Below, piece after piece: positions 36,715 to 45,347 of a DNA stretch of 64,000 nt. A model generated the notes under the pieces. It saw only the letters and a program-made list of their open reading frames with translations. It was not told the DNA's origin and made no database searches. The stretch's first letter is position 1. The number at the start of each line of letters is the position of its first letter. The stretch is from Caulobacter sp. S45 (GTDB taxonomy: Bacteria; Pseudomonadota; Alphaproteobacteria; Caulobacterales; Caulobacteraceae): assembly GCF_009765965.1 (NCBI RefSeq), contig NZ_LMUL01000014.1, forward strand, positions 1,288,337 through 1,352,336. The letters run 5' to 3'. Made by a program: the position numbers and the translations under genes.

Positions 36715-37005
36715 TTAAACCTTGGCCAACCGCCGACGGTTGGCGCGGACCTTGCGTCTATAGTGGGCTAACGTCTTGGACGTCGCGCCCGCCGCTGTAA
36801 ATCCGAGCGCGCCGGTCATCGCCAAGGTCTGCAGCGCCAACGCCGTCTGCACCTTTTCGCGGACCATCAGCTCAGATTCCGCCGCCGCAGCAGGGCCGCC
36901 CGCCGCGATCTTCAGGGTCCGCAGACCGATCACCGACGACGCTTCAAGTCCTAGGGACCAAGCGCTTAGACCGATCCCTGGCCAGAGATTGCGACGGCGG
37001 CCCAT
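36715..37005 (-). CDS. Small conserved hypothetical (96 aa)
   Basis: MGRRRNLWPGIGLSAWSLGL, then EASSVIGLRTLKIAAGGPAA, MVREKVQTALALQTLAMTG and a basic tail HYRRKVRANRRRLAKV. The Lys/Arg-rich end and amphipathic helices recall small phasin-like or membrane-associated proteins of alphaproteobacteria, without firm assignment. One-base overlap (TGATG) with the receiver gene upstream indicates coupling. Confidence 0.65.
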   Translation of the reverse strand: MGRRRNLWPGIGLSAWSLGLEASSVIGLRTLKIAAGGPAAAAESELMVREKVQTALALQTLAMTGALGFTAAGATSKTLAHYRRKVRANRRRLAKV

Positions 37006-37418
37006 CAGGCGGCCAAGGCGAACATATAGTCAGGGAGCGGTTCGGTGCGCTCGCCCTGGGCCATCCGCCGTACGGCGGCCAGCGCCGCGGGCATGAGATC
37101 CGCGTTATAGGGCTTGGGCAGACACGCTACAGCGCCTGTGCCGCTCATGCCTTCAACCTCGTCGCATTGGCCCGTGGCGAACAAGACGGCCGTGGCGAAG
37201 TCGCCGCAGAGCGCCTTCGCAACAACCCGCCCATCCCCGGGATTGAGGCTGATGTCCACGATGGCGAGCTCTGGGCGAAACCGCTCCGCCAGGGCCAGCG
37301 CTTCGGCTTCAGAGGCCGCGACGCCGCAGACGTTGAAGCCCGCGGCGAGCAAGCTTTGCTCGACATCTAAAGCAATGAGCGGGTCGTCTTCGACAATAAG
37401 GACGCGCGAGTTTGTCAT
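37005..37418 (-). CDS. Stand-alone response-regulator receiver domain
   Basis: 137 residues. VLIVEDDPLIALDVEQSLLA carries the acidic pocket, the phospho-acceptor Asp is in LAIVDISLNPGDG, Thr/Ser in LFATGQ and the Lys-Pro in CLPKPYNADL. This is the FixJ-less, single-domain type often paired with HWE kinases, two of which are in this window (LOV kinase, phytochrome). It starts six bases after the stop of the exonuclease III gene and is coupled to the next small gene. Confidence 0.85.
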   Translation of the reverse strand: MTNSRVLIVEDDPLIALDVEQSLLAAGFNVCGVAASEAEALALAERFRPELAIVDISLNPGDGRVVAKALCGDFATAVLFATGQCDEVEGMSGTGAVACLPKPYNADLMPAALAAVRRMAQGERTEPLPDYMFALAA

Positions 37419-37424
37419 CCGAGG

Positions 37425-38269
37425 CTAACCGTCCTGCCCACAACTCGTTCCGTTATAAGGCGCCTTTCGAATACGTGGCGGCCGCCTCCCGCTCGAGCCC
37501 CGCTCAAGATCAATCCAGGCCGGAGCATGGTCGCTGGCGTTGGGCTCGCCACGCACCCAGCGGTCGACGCCGCCAGCCGTCAAGCTCGCGACGAGGTCGG
37601 GCGAAAGCAGGAGGTGATCGAGGCGCATCCCTTTGTCCGTCGCCCAGCGTTGGCGCAGATAGCCCCAGAACGTCCAAAGCGGCCCCTCAGGCTGCAAGGC
37701 GCGCAGACTGTCGGTCCAGCCCTGGTCGAGCAGCCGCGCGTAGGCCGCCCGGCTCTCCGGCTGGATCAGGGCGTTCCCGTCCATAGACCGGCTCGGATAG
37801 TAGTCCTGGTCGGTGGGCACGACGTTATAGTCACCCGCTAGGATCACTGGGATTCCGGCGGCCTTCAGCGTCGCGGCGTGGGCGATCAACCGTTCGAACC
37901 AAGCGAGTTTATAGGCGAACTTGGGACCGGGTTGCGGGTTGCCATTCGGCAGATAAAGGCAGCCGATCAGGATGCCGTTCACGGCCGCTTCGATATAGCG
38001 GGCTGGCGGTCGTTCGGATCGCCCGACAGGCTTGAGCGGGTCAAGACCGGCTTTGCGCCCCTCGCCAGAATCGCGACTCCGTTCCAGGTCCGCTCGCCGA
38101 CCCAGACCGCGCCGTACCCCAATTCGTCCAGAACGTCTGCGGGAAAAGCCCCCTGCTCGGCTTTCAATTCTTGAAGGCAGACGACGTCGGGTTCGGCTTC
38201 ACCCAGCCAGGCGATCAGGTTGTCCAACCGCTTGGTGATGGCGTTGATATTGAAGGTGGCGATCCTCAT
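37425..38269 (-). pseudogene. xthA: Exonuclease III (xth) gene, frameshifted
   Basis: Frame 1 (38269 to about 38003) reads MRIATFNINAITKRLDNLIA, CLQELKAEQGAFP and TWNGVAILARG. Frame 2 continues with ARYIEAAVNGILIGCLYLPN, VILAGDYNVVPTDQDYYPS, RLDHLLLSP and NASDHAPAWIDL. A one-base loss in the CGCCAGCCCGC region near 38003 separates them; restoring it gives about 275 residues with all catalytic motifs. Exonuclease III is an AP endonuclease and 3' exonuclease of base-excision repair. As read, only fragments would be made. Confidence 0.88.
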
Positions 38270-38402
38270 CGCAACATAACGCATAGCGCGTGGGCCGGAT
38301 CGCTGGCCGACGCCGCCTCAGCCCGAAGCTCATCGCCGCCCGTGACGAGAGGTCGCCGCGCCGCCTCTCGACGGCGAAATAGCGGGACCTATACCGTTCG
38401 GC

Positions 38403-38660
38403 ATGTCCCTGACCGATTCCATCGACGCCGCCATGATCGCGGCCGTCGAGCAGCACGCCCGGCCGTTCCGCTTGGATCTTACTGAACTCCAGATCGAGGC
38501 TTTGCGGGCCTACGGACAACTGGGCGAGCCGGTGGGCCCCAAGACAACCTCTCCGGGCGCTTATAAGGCGATCAACATATACCCGACCTTCGTGGCGAGC
38601 ACGCTCATGGCGCAGCTCAGCACCGAGTTTGGCGCCCTCATCTTTCCCATCAAGGGGTGA
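38403..38660 (+). CDS. Small hypothetical protein (85 aa)
   Basis: MSLTDSIDAAMIAAVEQHAR, a helical N-terminus, then LDLTELQIEALRAYGQLGEP and a more hydrophobic tail IYPTFVASTLMAQLSTEFG. No family recognised. Head-to-head with the exonuclease III gene and tail-to-tail with SRAP; composition fits coding sequence. The call rests on a good ATG start and a plausible protein. Confidence 0.5.
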   Translation: MSLTDSIDAAMIAAVEQHARPFRLDLTELQIEALRAYGQLGEPVGPKTTSPGAYKAINIYPTFVASTLMAQLSTEFGALIFPIKG

Positions 38661-38675
38661 GCGGCGGCGGGCTGG

Positions 38676-39299
38676 TCACGCCGCCAGATCGACGCCGTCC
38701 TTTCGCAGCGGGGTGACCTTGAACGTCCCCGCCAGCGGAGCCTTGAGCATCGTCTCGGGCGGCTGCGCGAACGTCAGCCAATCCAGGCCCGCGTCTGGTG
38801 CGAAGGTGACGATCTGGCGGTCGTGGTAGGGCTTGAGGTCGGGGCCAGGCTCGGTGGTTAAAAGCGTGTAGCAGCCCTGCTTGACGATGCCGGCGATCCA
38901 GAACCAGGGCTCATCTTTCATTTCGAAAAGATGTCGATCTTTCAGCTTCACCTTCGGCATTTTCGGCGTTGTGTACTCATAGAATCCATCGGCGAACACC
39001 AGCACGCGGTCGCTTTTGCTGAAATCACAAAGCTCGCGCTCACCTTTCTTCTTCTCGGTGACATAGTTGAACACCGGCGCGCTGGTCGGCCCCTTCCAGG
39101 CCCAGGGCGTCATGGATCCAACCAGCTTATCGCCGCGAAGCCGGACGATTGGGGCGCTGTCGCTGATCCGAATGCTCTCCTTGGGGCCAAGATCGTTTGG
39201 AATCCGCCCCTCCGACCACTCGAACGAAGGCATCCTGCGCTTGGCCAGATCCTCCATCAGGGTTTCGAAGGCTTTGCGCTGGGCCGTCTCGTTGCACAT
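38676..39299 (-). CDS. SRAP/YedK-type abasic-site protein (HMCES family)
   Basis: 207 residues from the ATG that places Cys at position 2 (MCNETAQRKAF), as the family requires: after Met removal Cys2 bonds covalently to abasic sites in single-stranded DNA. Other landmarks are ADGFYEY with the catalytic Glu and the C-terminal His in PYHDRQIVTFAP. The open frame extends to 39359, but that start would bury Cys2. Fits the repair theme beside ligD/ku, alkB and imu/dnaE2. Confidence 0.9.
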   Translation of the reverse strand: MCNETAQRKAFETLMEDLAKRRMPSFEWSEGRIPNDLGPKESIRISDSAPIVRLRGDKLVGSMTPWAWKGPTSAPVFNYVTEKKKGERELCDFSKSDRVLVFADGFYEYTTPKMPKVKLKDRHLFEMKDEPWFWIAGIVKQGCYTLLTTEPGPDLKPYHDRQIVTFAPDAGLDWLTFAQPPETMLKAPLAGTFKVTPLRKDGVDLAA

Positions 39300-39389
39300 G
39301 GCTCGCTCTCCTGCCCGATTGAACGCACGCGCTTTGAGACGCGCGGGCGCGGTCAACATCGCGGTCGTCCACCGCAGCGGCCGCAGATT

Positions 39390-41078
39390 TTACCGCTGTG
39401 TCTCCTGTCCCGCAATCGGCGGCGGCAGCAGTCGACTGATCTGGGCCGACAACTGATCTTGCGTATAAGGTTTTGCAAGCCGAGGCAGATCGATCGCCTC
39501 CTCACCATCGAGCTCCGCATAGCCCGTGGCCAAGAGGATCGGAATTTCGGGGGCGCGCGCGCGAACCGTCATCGCGAGCTCCATGCCGGTCATGCCGGGC
39601 ATGGCGTGGTCGGTGATGATCAAGTCGGGCCGCAGACCGTTGTTGAGGACGTCGAGCGCGTCGACGGCCGAGTTCACATCGATGACGTTGTGGCCGAGAT
39701 CTTCCAGAAGCGCGACCGTGCTCGCCGCGATCAGCGGGTCGTCGTCGACGAGGAGGATGGTGGCCGGCGCGGCCGCGTCCCCAACGGCGACGGCCGGCGT
39801 CTTGACGGCCGGCGTCTGGCTGGCCACCGGCAGCCAGAGCGTCGCCGTCGTCCCCTCGCCCTCAACGCTCGCCAGCCGGAACGCCCCACCGGTCTGGTCC
39901 GCCAGGCCGTGAACCATGGAGAGGCCGAGCCCCGTCCCCTTGCCCACGCCCTTGGTGGAGAAGAAGGGCTCAATCGCCCTGGCGAGGGTCGCGGCGCTCA
40001 TGCCCGTCCCGGTGTCGCGAACCCAAAGCTTCACGTAGCGGCCCGCAGGCAGGTCCAGAGCGGCGGCGTCTTCGGGTTTGGCCAGCGCCAATCCGATCTG
40101 CAGCACGCCGCCCGAGGGCATCGCGTCGCGGGCGTTCACCGCCAAGTTCAAAAGCGCCATCTCCAACTGGTTCGGGTCGACGGTCACCGCAGGGAGGTCG
40201 GTCGGCGCCGACACCTCGACCTTGAGGCGAGGGCCGATGGATCGCTCGACCAAGCCCCGCATATCGTCAATCAAGCCGAGCATGTCGGTCGGGCGCACCT
40301 GCAACTCCTGCTTCCGGGCGAACGCGAGGAGCCGCTGGGTTAGGGTCGCGCCCCGGCGCGCGCCCTCCATCGCCCCGTGCAGCAACCGCGTCGTGCGCGG
40401 ATCGGGGCTGATTTTTCGGCTGAGGAGATCCAGGTTGCCGATGACCGCCATCAGGAGGTTGTTGAAGTCGTGGGCGACACCGCCCACCAACTGCCCCATG
40501 GTTTCGAGCTTTTGCGCCTGCGACAGCGCCGCCTGGGCCCGCTCGCGACGCAGGCTCTCCTCGGACAGCTTGTCGTTAGCCCGCAGCAAATCGCCGGTGC
40601 GCTCGCCCACCAGACGCTCAAGTTCGGCGGCGGCATGTCTTTGCGCCTCGAGATAACTGCGCGCTTGATATTGGCGGCGTCGCGCGCGCGCTGCGGCCTT
40701 GACCGCAACTTGGAGCGTGATCGCCTGGAGCGGTCGTTCGAGGAAGGAGACGTTTTGCAACCGGTCCACCAATTGGCGGCGAAAGGCCGTGAACCGGGGT
40801 CCTTCGCTGCGAATGGTGAGCACCAAGAACGGCTGATCCGACCACGGCAGCTGGGCCTGCACCCAAGCCGCGAGCGCATCGAGGGATTTGCCATAGAGGG
40901 CCTCCTCCGCCACCACCACGGCGATCAGACGCTCGTCGAGCGCATCGACCAACGAGGCCAAATCCGGGCAGACTTGCGGCGTGAACCCGACCTGTTCGAT
41001 CAAGCGCGCACTGGCCTGGGCGTCCCGGCCGACCGGCGCGAGGATGAGAACGACGTTGGGCGGCGCTTCAATCGTCAC
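39390..41078 (-). CDS. Hybrid histidine kinase with N-terminal degenerate receiver
   Basis: 562 residues, GTG start overlapping the kaiC-like stop by 11 bases. Residues 5-135 look like a receiver fold (VVLILAPVGRDAQASARLIE, VVVAEEALYGK, FLVLTI, FLERPLQAIT) but the phospho-Asp position is Glu and the usual Lys-Pro is Arg-Pro, so it is a pseudo-receiver. A coiled coil follows, then the H-box GGVAHDFNN with His203, HATPase_c and a normal receiver (IITDHAMPGMTG). The overlap ties its synthesis to the KaiC-like ATPase. Confidence 0.9.
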   Translation of the reverse strand: MTIEAPPNVVLILAPVGRDAQASARLIEQVGFTPQVCPDLASLVDALDERLIAVVVAEEALYGKSLDALAAWVQAQLPWSDQPFLVLTIRSEGPRFTAFRRQLVDRLQNVSFLERPLQAITLQVAVKAAARARRRQYQARSYLEAQRHAAAELERLVGERTGDLLRANDKLSEESLRRERAQAALSQAQKLETMGQLVGGVAHDFNNLLMAVIGNLDLLSRKISPDPRTTRLLHGAMEGARRGATLTQRLLAFARKQELQVRPTDMLGLIDDMRGLVERSIGPRLKVEVSAPTDLPAVTVDPNQLEMALLNLAVNARDAMPSGGVLQIGLALAKPEDAAALDLPAGRYVKLWVRDTGTGMSAATLARAIEPFFSTKGVGKGTGLGLSMVHGLADQTGGAFRLASVEGEGTTATLWLPVASQTPAVKTPAVAVGDAAAPATILLVDDDPLIAASTVALLEDLGHNVIDVNSAVDALDVLNNGLRPDLIITDHAMPGMTGMELAMTVRARAPEIPILLATGYAELDGEEAIDLPRLAKPYTQDQLSAQISRLLPPPIAGQETQR

Positions 41079-42579
41079 CGATCGTCTCTGTCGGCAATAA
41101 GGGCTTGGCCTCGCCGTGGTAGGTGGGCGTCCCGCTGAAGATGCCGCTGAAGCCCTTGAGTGGCGGGCCTACACCGACGCCGTGGCTGCTCAAGGTGAAC
41201 TCGCGAATGGCGTGTTCGTGCTTGCCGCTGCGCTTCTTGACCACCGACAGCGCTCGCCGGACGGTGCCGTCAAACTCGAAATACCGCAGCATGATCACAG
41301 CGTCCGCCAGGTAGCTGATGTCGAGCGGCGTTTCCATGGGCCCGACCAAGCCGTGCTGCGCCAGGACGAGGATGGTCATCACCCCAAGCTGGCTCAGATA
41401 GCTGAGCAGTTCGTGCATCTGCAGGATCAAGAAACGCTCGTCCGGCATCGCGTTCAAATAGCCGTTCAGACTGTCGATAATGACGATCCGCGCGTTCTCG
41501 ACCTCTACCGCCGTTCGAACCCGGTCGGCGAATTCCCCCGGGGACAATTCGGCCGGATCGATTTGCTCGACGGTGATCAGGCCCTTGTCGGTGGCCGCTT
41601 GAAGGGGCAACCCGAGCGTTCGCGCCCGCGCGCCCATGGTGCCGCGGCCCTCGTCAAAGGCGAAGATGAAGGTCCGCTCGCCGCGATCAGCGGCGGCGAC
41701 GGCGTAGGTCAGGGCGAGCGAGGACTTTCCCACCCCCGCGGCGCCGATCAGGAGCGCATTGGTTCCCCGCTCGAGGCCGCCCCCTAGAAGGGTGTCGAGT
41801 TCGAGGTTGCCGCTCGGGACCAGGTCGCCATCGAAGTCCTTGTGGTGTTCGGCGGCGATCAGGCGTGGAAAGATCTTCAAGCCCCCACGGGCGATGATGA
41901 AATCGTGAAAGCCGCCCTTGAAATCGATCCCGCGCATCTTGACGACCCGAAGTCGGCGGCGCGCAGCGCCGTAGTCGATCGCCAGTTGCTCGAGCAACAC
42001 GACCCCGTGAGCGATCGAGTGAAGTTGCAGATCGTTTTGCTGAGACGACAGGTCGTCAAGCAGAATCACAGTGGCGTTGCGACCGGAAAAGAAATGCTTC
42101 AGGGCGAGGATTTGACGGCGATAGCGCAAGGGACTCTGGGCCAGCAGGCGCAATTCCGACAGGCTATCGATGACCACGCGCGTCGGGTCGAGCTTCTCCA
42201 CCGTGTCGAAGATCAGCTGGGTGGTCTCGCTGAGCTCCATGTCGGCGGGCTGCAACAGGGTCAGCTCTTGGCTCGGATCCAGGGTGGTCTCCGGCGGGAC
42301 CAGCTCGAAGACGGTGACGCCTTTAAGCGACCAGCCGTGCCGTTTGGCGACCAGGCTCAGCTCGCGCTCGGTTTCAGAGAGCGCGATATAGAGGGTCGCC
42401 TCGCCCTTGGTGGCCCCTTCCAGCAAGAACTGTAGCGCCAGGGTGGTTTTCCCCGAGCCCGGTCGACCCTCGTAGAGATACATGCGCTCGGGATCGAAGC
42501 CGCCGCCCAGAATGTTATCAAGCCCCGCGCTCCCGCTGGAGATCGTTTCGGGGTCGTGATCATCAGAGGAATTATCCAT
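41068..42579 (-). CDS. kaiC: KaiC-like double-domain RecA-type ATPase
   Basis: 503 residues with two KaiC/RadA domains. Walker A is GRPGSGKTT at 38-46 in the first and GAAGVGKSS at 279-287 in the second; Walker B segments are VVIDSLSEL and IVIIDSLNGY. KaiC is the clock ATPase of cyanobacteria; homologues in other bacteria act in stress responses and often pair with histidine kinases. No kaiA or kaiB is seen here. It is cotranscribed with the pseudo-receiver kinase and divergent from the phytochrome. The symbol names the family, not proven clock function. Confidence 0.9.
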   Translation of the reverse strand: MDNSSDDHDPETISSGSAGLDNILGGGFDPERMYLYEGRPGSGKTTLALQFLLEGATKGEATLYIALSETERELSLVAKRHGWSLKGVTVFELVPPETTLDPSQELTLLQPADMELSETTQLIFDTVEKLDPTRVVIDSLSELRLLAQSPLRYRRQILALKHFFSGRNATVILLDDLSSQQNDLQLHSIAHGVVLLEQLAIDYGAARRRLRVVKMRGIDFKGGFHDFIIARGGLKIFPRLIAAEHHKDFDGDLVPSGNLELDTLLGGGLERGTNALLIGAAGVGKSSLALTYAVAAADRGERTFIFAFDEGRGTMGARARTLGLPLQAATDKGLITVEQIDPAELSPGEFADRVRTAVEVENARIVIIDSLNGYLNAMPDERFLILQMHELLSYLSQLGVMTILVLAQHGLVGPMETPLDISYLADAVIMLRYFEFDGTVRRALSVVKKRSGKHEHAIREFTLSSHGVGVGPPLKGFSGIFSGTPTYHGEAKPLLPTETIGDD

Positions 42580-42659
42580 GCGGCCTCCAAATAGCGATCA
42601 CGGGTTTCGCGCCTAGCCCCTAATCCCAAACGGAGCCTCAAGTTGCCATAACGCCTCAA

Positions 42660-42945
42660 CCGCCCAGTGGATCGGCTTTCCGCGAAACGGCGCCGAGCGC
42701 CGGCCACAAGTCCGTATGGATGACTGATCGTCGGGCCAGCCGGTGGGGTCTCGGGTTCGTCCATGAGGTGACCTCGGAAGAGATCAACTCCCGGCGGGCG
42801 AGCCCGGTGCAGAGCCGCGGTCTTCGCCTCACCGCCCACAATGCCGAACAAGTGGCGGCATCGAGGTGTAGATCGTCATGAGGTCGAGAGCGATCAGCAT
42901 CTCGTCCTAGATAATCAGAACGTGGCACAGGTCCTGGTTGTCTCA
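42660..42945 (-). pseudogene. Response-regulator remnant upstream of kaiC
   Basis: Minus-strand translation gives LCHVLII-stop-DEMLIALDL, the start of a receiver (VLIIEDEMLIALD) with Glu turned into TAG at 42907-42909. Farther on, pieces in shifting frames look like the middle of the same domain (AALHRARP, ELISSEVT, GPTI-HTDLWPALG). It lies in the 560-base divergent region between kaiC and the phytochrome gene. It could be the former cognate receiver of the phytochrome. Assignment by eye, with several frame changes. Confidence 0.5.
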
Positions 42946-43140
42946 ATGGGCCGCACCCCCGTATCTAGGGATTCTCAGGCTGCGTCCATTCTATTTTCCG
43001 CGCCGCGAGGAGGCGCTCACGCGACTTGGCCGCGGACAGATATTTATATTTGCCGCGCGCTATTCCGAAAAGCCAAGCTTAGGGTCCGAAGGACGGCGGC
43101 TGAGGCCTCCCCGCTTCAACGGTTCGTCTGAAAGGGCCTC

Positions 43141-45342
43141 TTGTCCGACCCCATCAATACCTCGCAACTGGGGGCGACCGTTCGGTCTGGTGGCGTCGCC
43201 GCCGGCGCGGCTCAGCGTCTCGGCGGCGTGGCCCTGAGCGATCTCACGGCTTGCGACCGCGAGCCCATTCACATCCCCGGATCGATTCAGCCCCACGGCC
43301 TCTTGCTGGTGGCGGCCGCGATCAACCTCGTGGTGTTTGGGGGCGCGGGAGATGTCGAGGGACGCCTGGCGGCCGATTGGCTAGGCCGAACCTTGGCCGA
43401 TCTGCTGGACCAGGACGTCCGCGCCAGGCTCGACGCCGCGCCCGACAGCACGACCATCGTCTTGAACCAGGTCGATCGGATGGGGCAAACGTTCGACGCC
43501 ACGGCCCATCGGTCGGAGGGCTGGATCGTGGTTGAGCTTGAGCCGGCCTCCCCTCGCGTCATGTCTGCGGCTGACGCCCTGTCCGCCTTGGACATTTCCG
43601 CCACGCTGTTCGAGCGGGCCGCGGGCCTGCGAGAACTCTGCGCTCAGGCCGCGGTGGCGTTTCGGCGGCTGACTGGGTTTGATCGCGTGATGGTCTACCG
43701 GTTTCTCGACGACGACGCGGGCGTCGTGCTCGCCGAAGACCGCGATCCCATGCTCCCATCCTTCCTGAACCACCACTTCCCCGCTTCAGACATCCCCAAG
43801 CAGGCGCGGGCGCTCTATGTGCGCAATCGCGTGCGGATCATCCCCGACGTCACCTATGAGCCCGCGCCGTTGCGGTCGGCGTCCAACGATCTCTCGGCCC
43901 TGGACATGAGCGACGTGGCGCTTCGAAGCGTGTCTCCGATCCACCTCCAATATTTGAGGAACATGGGTGTGGCGGCCTCGGCCTCGATCTCGATCGTCCG
44001 GGACGGCGTGCTCTGGGGCCTGATCGCCTGTCACAACCAGACGCCCCGGCGATTGCGGTCCGACGTTCGCCTCGCCTGTCAGGCGTTGGCCAGCAGCCTG
44101 TCCCGCCAAATCCGGGCCAAGCAGGAGGCGGAGCACTATCGCGAACGCATCCGGCTGCGCTCGCTCGAAGACGCTGCGATGGCTGAGTTCAATGGCGGGG
44201 AGTCCCTCAACACCTTTTTCGCCAGCACCGGTGAAAAGCTTTGCAGCATGCTCGCCGCGACCGGCTTCGCGGCCGTTCAGGGCGACGACCTGCACCTCTC
44301 CGGCGTTTGCCCCGATCCGGAGGCGGTCCGGGAGCTGGCGATCTGGGTACAGGGCCGCATCGCCCTCGAACCGTTCAGCGCCCACAATCTGGCGGCGCTC
44401 CATCCACCGGCCCAAGCCTACCAGGATCGCGCCAGCGGTGTTCTCGCCACCACCATGTCGACCGACCAGTCCACGGTTTTGATGTGGTTCCGGCCAGAGG
44501 AGCTGGAAGAGGTCAACTGGGCTGGCAATCCGCACAAGGCGGTCGACGCCGATCCTGAGGCCGTCCTGACGCCGCGGGCCTCCTTCGAGACCTGGAGTCA
44601 AGCCATTCGCGGACGGGCGCAGCCCTGGAGACTGCTGGAGATCGAGTCGGCCAACCGGCTGATGCGCAACGTCTTCGAAGCGCGCCAGAACCGCCGTATG
44701 CGCGAGTTGAACCGCAAGTTGACTGCGACGCTCAACGACAACGAGCAGCTGCTTCGACAAAAGGACTACCTGCTGAAGGAGGTGGACCACCGCACTCAGA
44801 ACAGTCTGCAACTGGTGTCCGCCTTCCTTGGACTGCAGGCGAAGACCGAGTCCGATGGCGCTCTGACCCGCCACCTCGAGGAAGCGCAACGGCGGGTGTC
44901 GGCGGTGGCGCTGGTGCATCGCCGGCTCTACAGCGACGAGCGGGCGGAGACGGTGGACCTATCCCGTTATCTGGCGGATCTCTGCACCGAGCTCAAATCC
45001 TCGATGGGCGGCGCGTGGGCTAACGAGATCACCACCCATCTGGCCCCGATCATCGTTTCGGCGGACGAGGCCGTGCACGTCGGGCTGATCCTTACCGAGC
45101 TGGTGATCAATGCGAACAAGTACGCCTATGCCGGCGCGCCGGGACCGATCTCGATCACGTTGGAGCAGCACGGGTCCCGCTTCCGGCTGATCGTGGCGGA
45201 CAACGGCCAAGGGAAGAGTGGCACGCGACAGGGGTTTGGGTCCCGCATGCTCGCCGCCATGGTCCAACAATTGTCCGGCACGTTCGAAGAGGCCAGCAAC
45301 GCACCGGGCCTTCGAGTCGCTGTCACCGCGCCGATCAAATAA
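43141..45342 (+). CDS. bphP: Bacteriophytochrome histidine kinase
   Basis: 733 residues from a TTG start. The biliverdin-binding Cys is residue 38 in CDREPIHIPGSIQPHG. PAS-GAF-PHY photosensory core: GAF motif HHFPASDIPKQARALYVRNR and PHY entry GVLWGLIACHNQTPR. The output is a HisKA2/HWE-type kinase with His550 in EVDHRTQNSLQLVSAFLGL and N-box ELVINANKYAYAGA. It should sense red/far-red light and phosphorylate a separate receiver. A heme oxygenase gene follows after five bases, supplying biliverdin. Confidence 0.95.
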   Translation: MSDPINTSQLGATVRSGGVAAGAAQRLGGVALSDLTACDREPIHIPGSIQPHGLLLVAAAINLVVFGGAGDVEGRLAADWLGRTLADLLDQDVRARLDAAPDSTTIVLNQVDRMGQTFDATAHRSEGWIVVELEPASPRVMSAADALSALDISATLFERAAGLRELCAQAAVAFRRLTGFDRVMVYRFLDDDAGVVLAEDRDPMLPSFLNHHFPASDIPKQARALYVRNRVRIIPDVTYEPAPLRSASNDLSALDMSDVALRSVSPIHLQYLRNMGVAASASISIVRDGVLWGLIACHNQTPRRLRSDVRLACQALASSLSRQIRAKQEAEHYRERIRLRSLEDAAMAEFNGGESLNTFFASTGEKLCSMLAATGFAAVQGDDLHLSGVCPDPEAVRELAIWVQGRIALEPFSAHNLAALHPPAQAYQDRASGVLATTMSTDQSTVLMWFRPEELEEVNWAGNPHKAVDADPEAVLTPRASFETWSQAIRGRAQPWRLLEIESANRLMRNVFEARQNRRMRELNRKLTATLNDNEQLLRQKDYLLKEVDHRTQNSLQLVSAFLGLQAKTESDGALTRHLEEAQRRVSAVALVHRRLYSDERAETVDLSRYLADLCTELKSSMGGAWANEITTHLAPIIVSADEAVHVGLILTELVINANKYAYAGAPGPISITLEQHGSRFRLIVADNGQGKSGTRQGFGSRMLAAMVQQLSGTFEEASNAPGLRVAVTAPIK

Positions 45343-45347
45343 TCGCC

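Noticed and set aside
38931-40343. 470-codon frame antisense to the pseudo-receiver kinase and SRAP
   Set aside because: Spans two real genes on the other strand and has no recognisable domain.
42841-43131. Plus-strand 96-codon frame before bphP
   Set aside because: No ribosome site or motif; the region reads better as a decayed minus-strand receiver.
43786-44919. 377-codon frame antisense to bphP
   Set aside because: Shadow frame; the phytochrome motifs on the plus strand are decisive.
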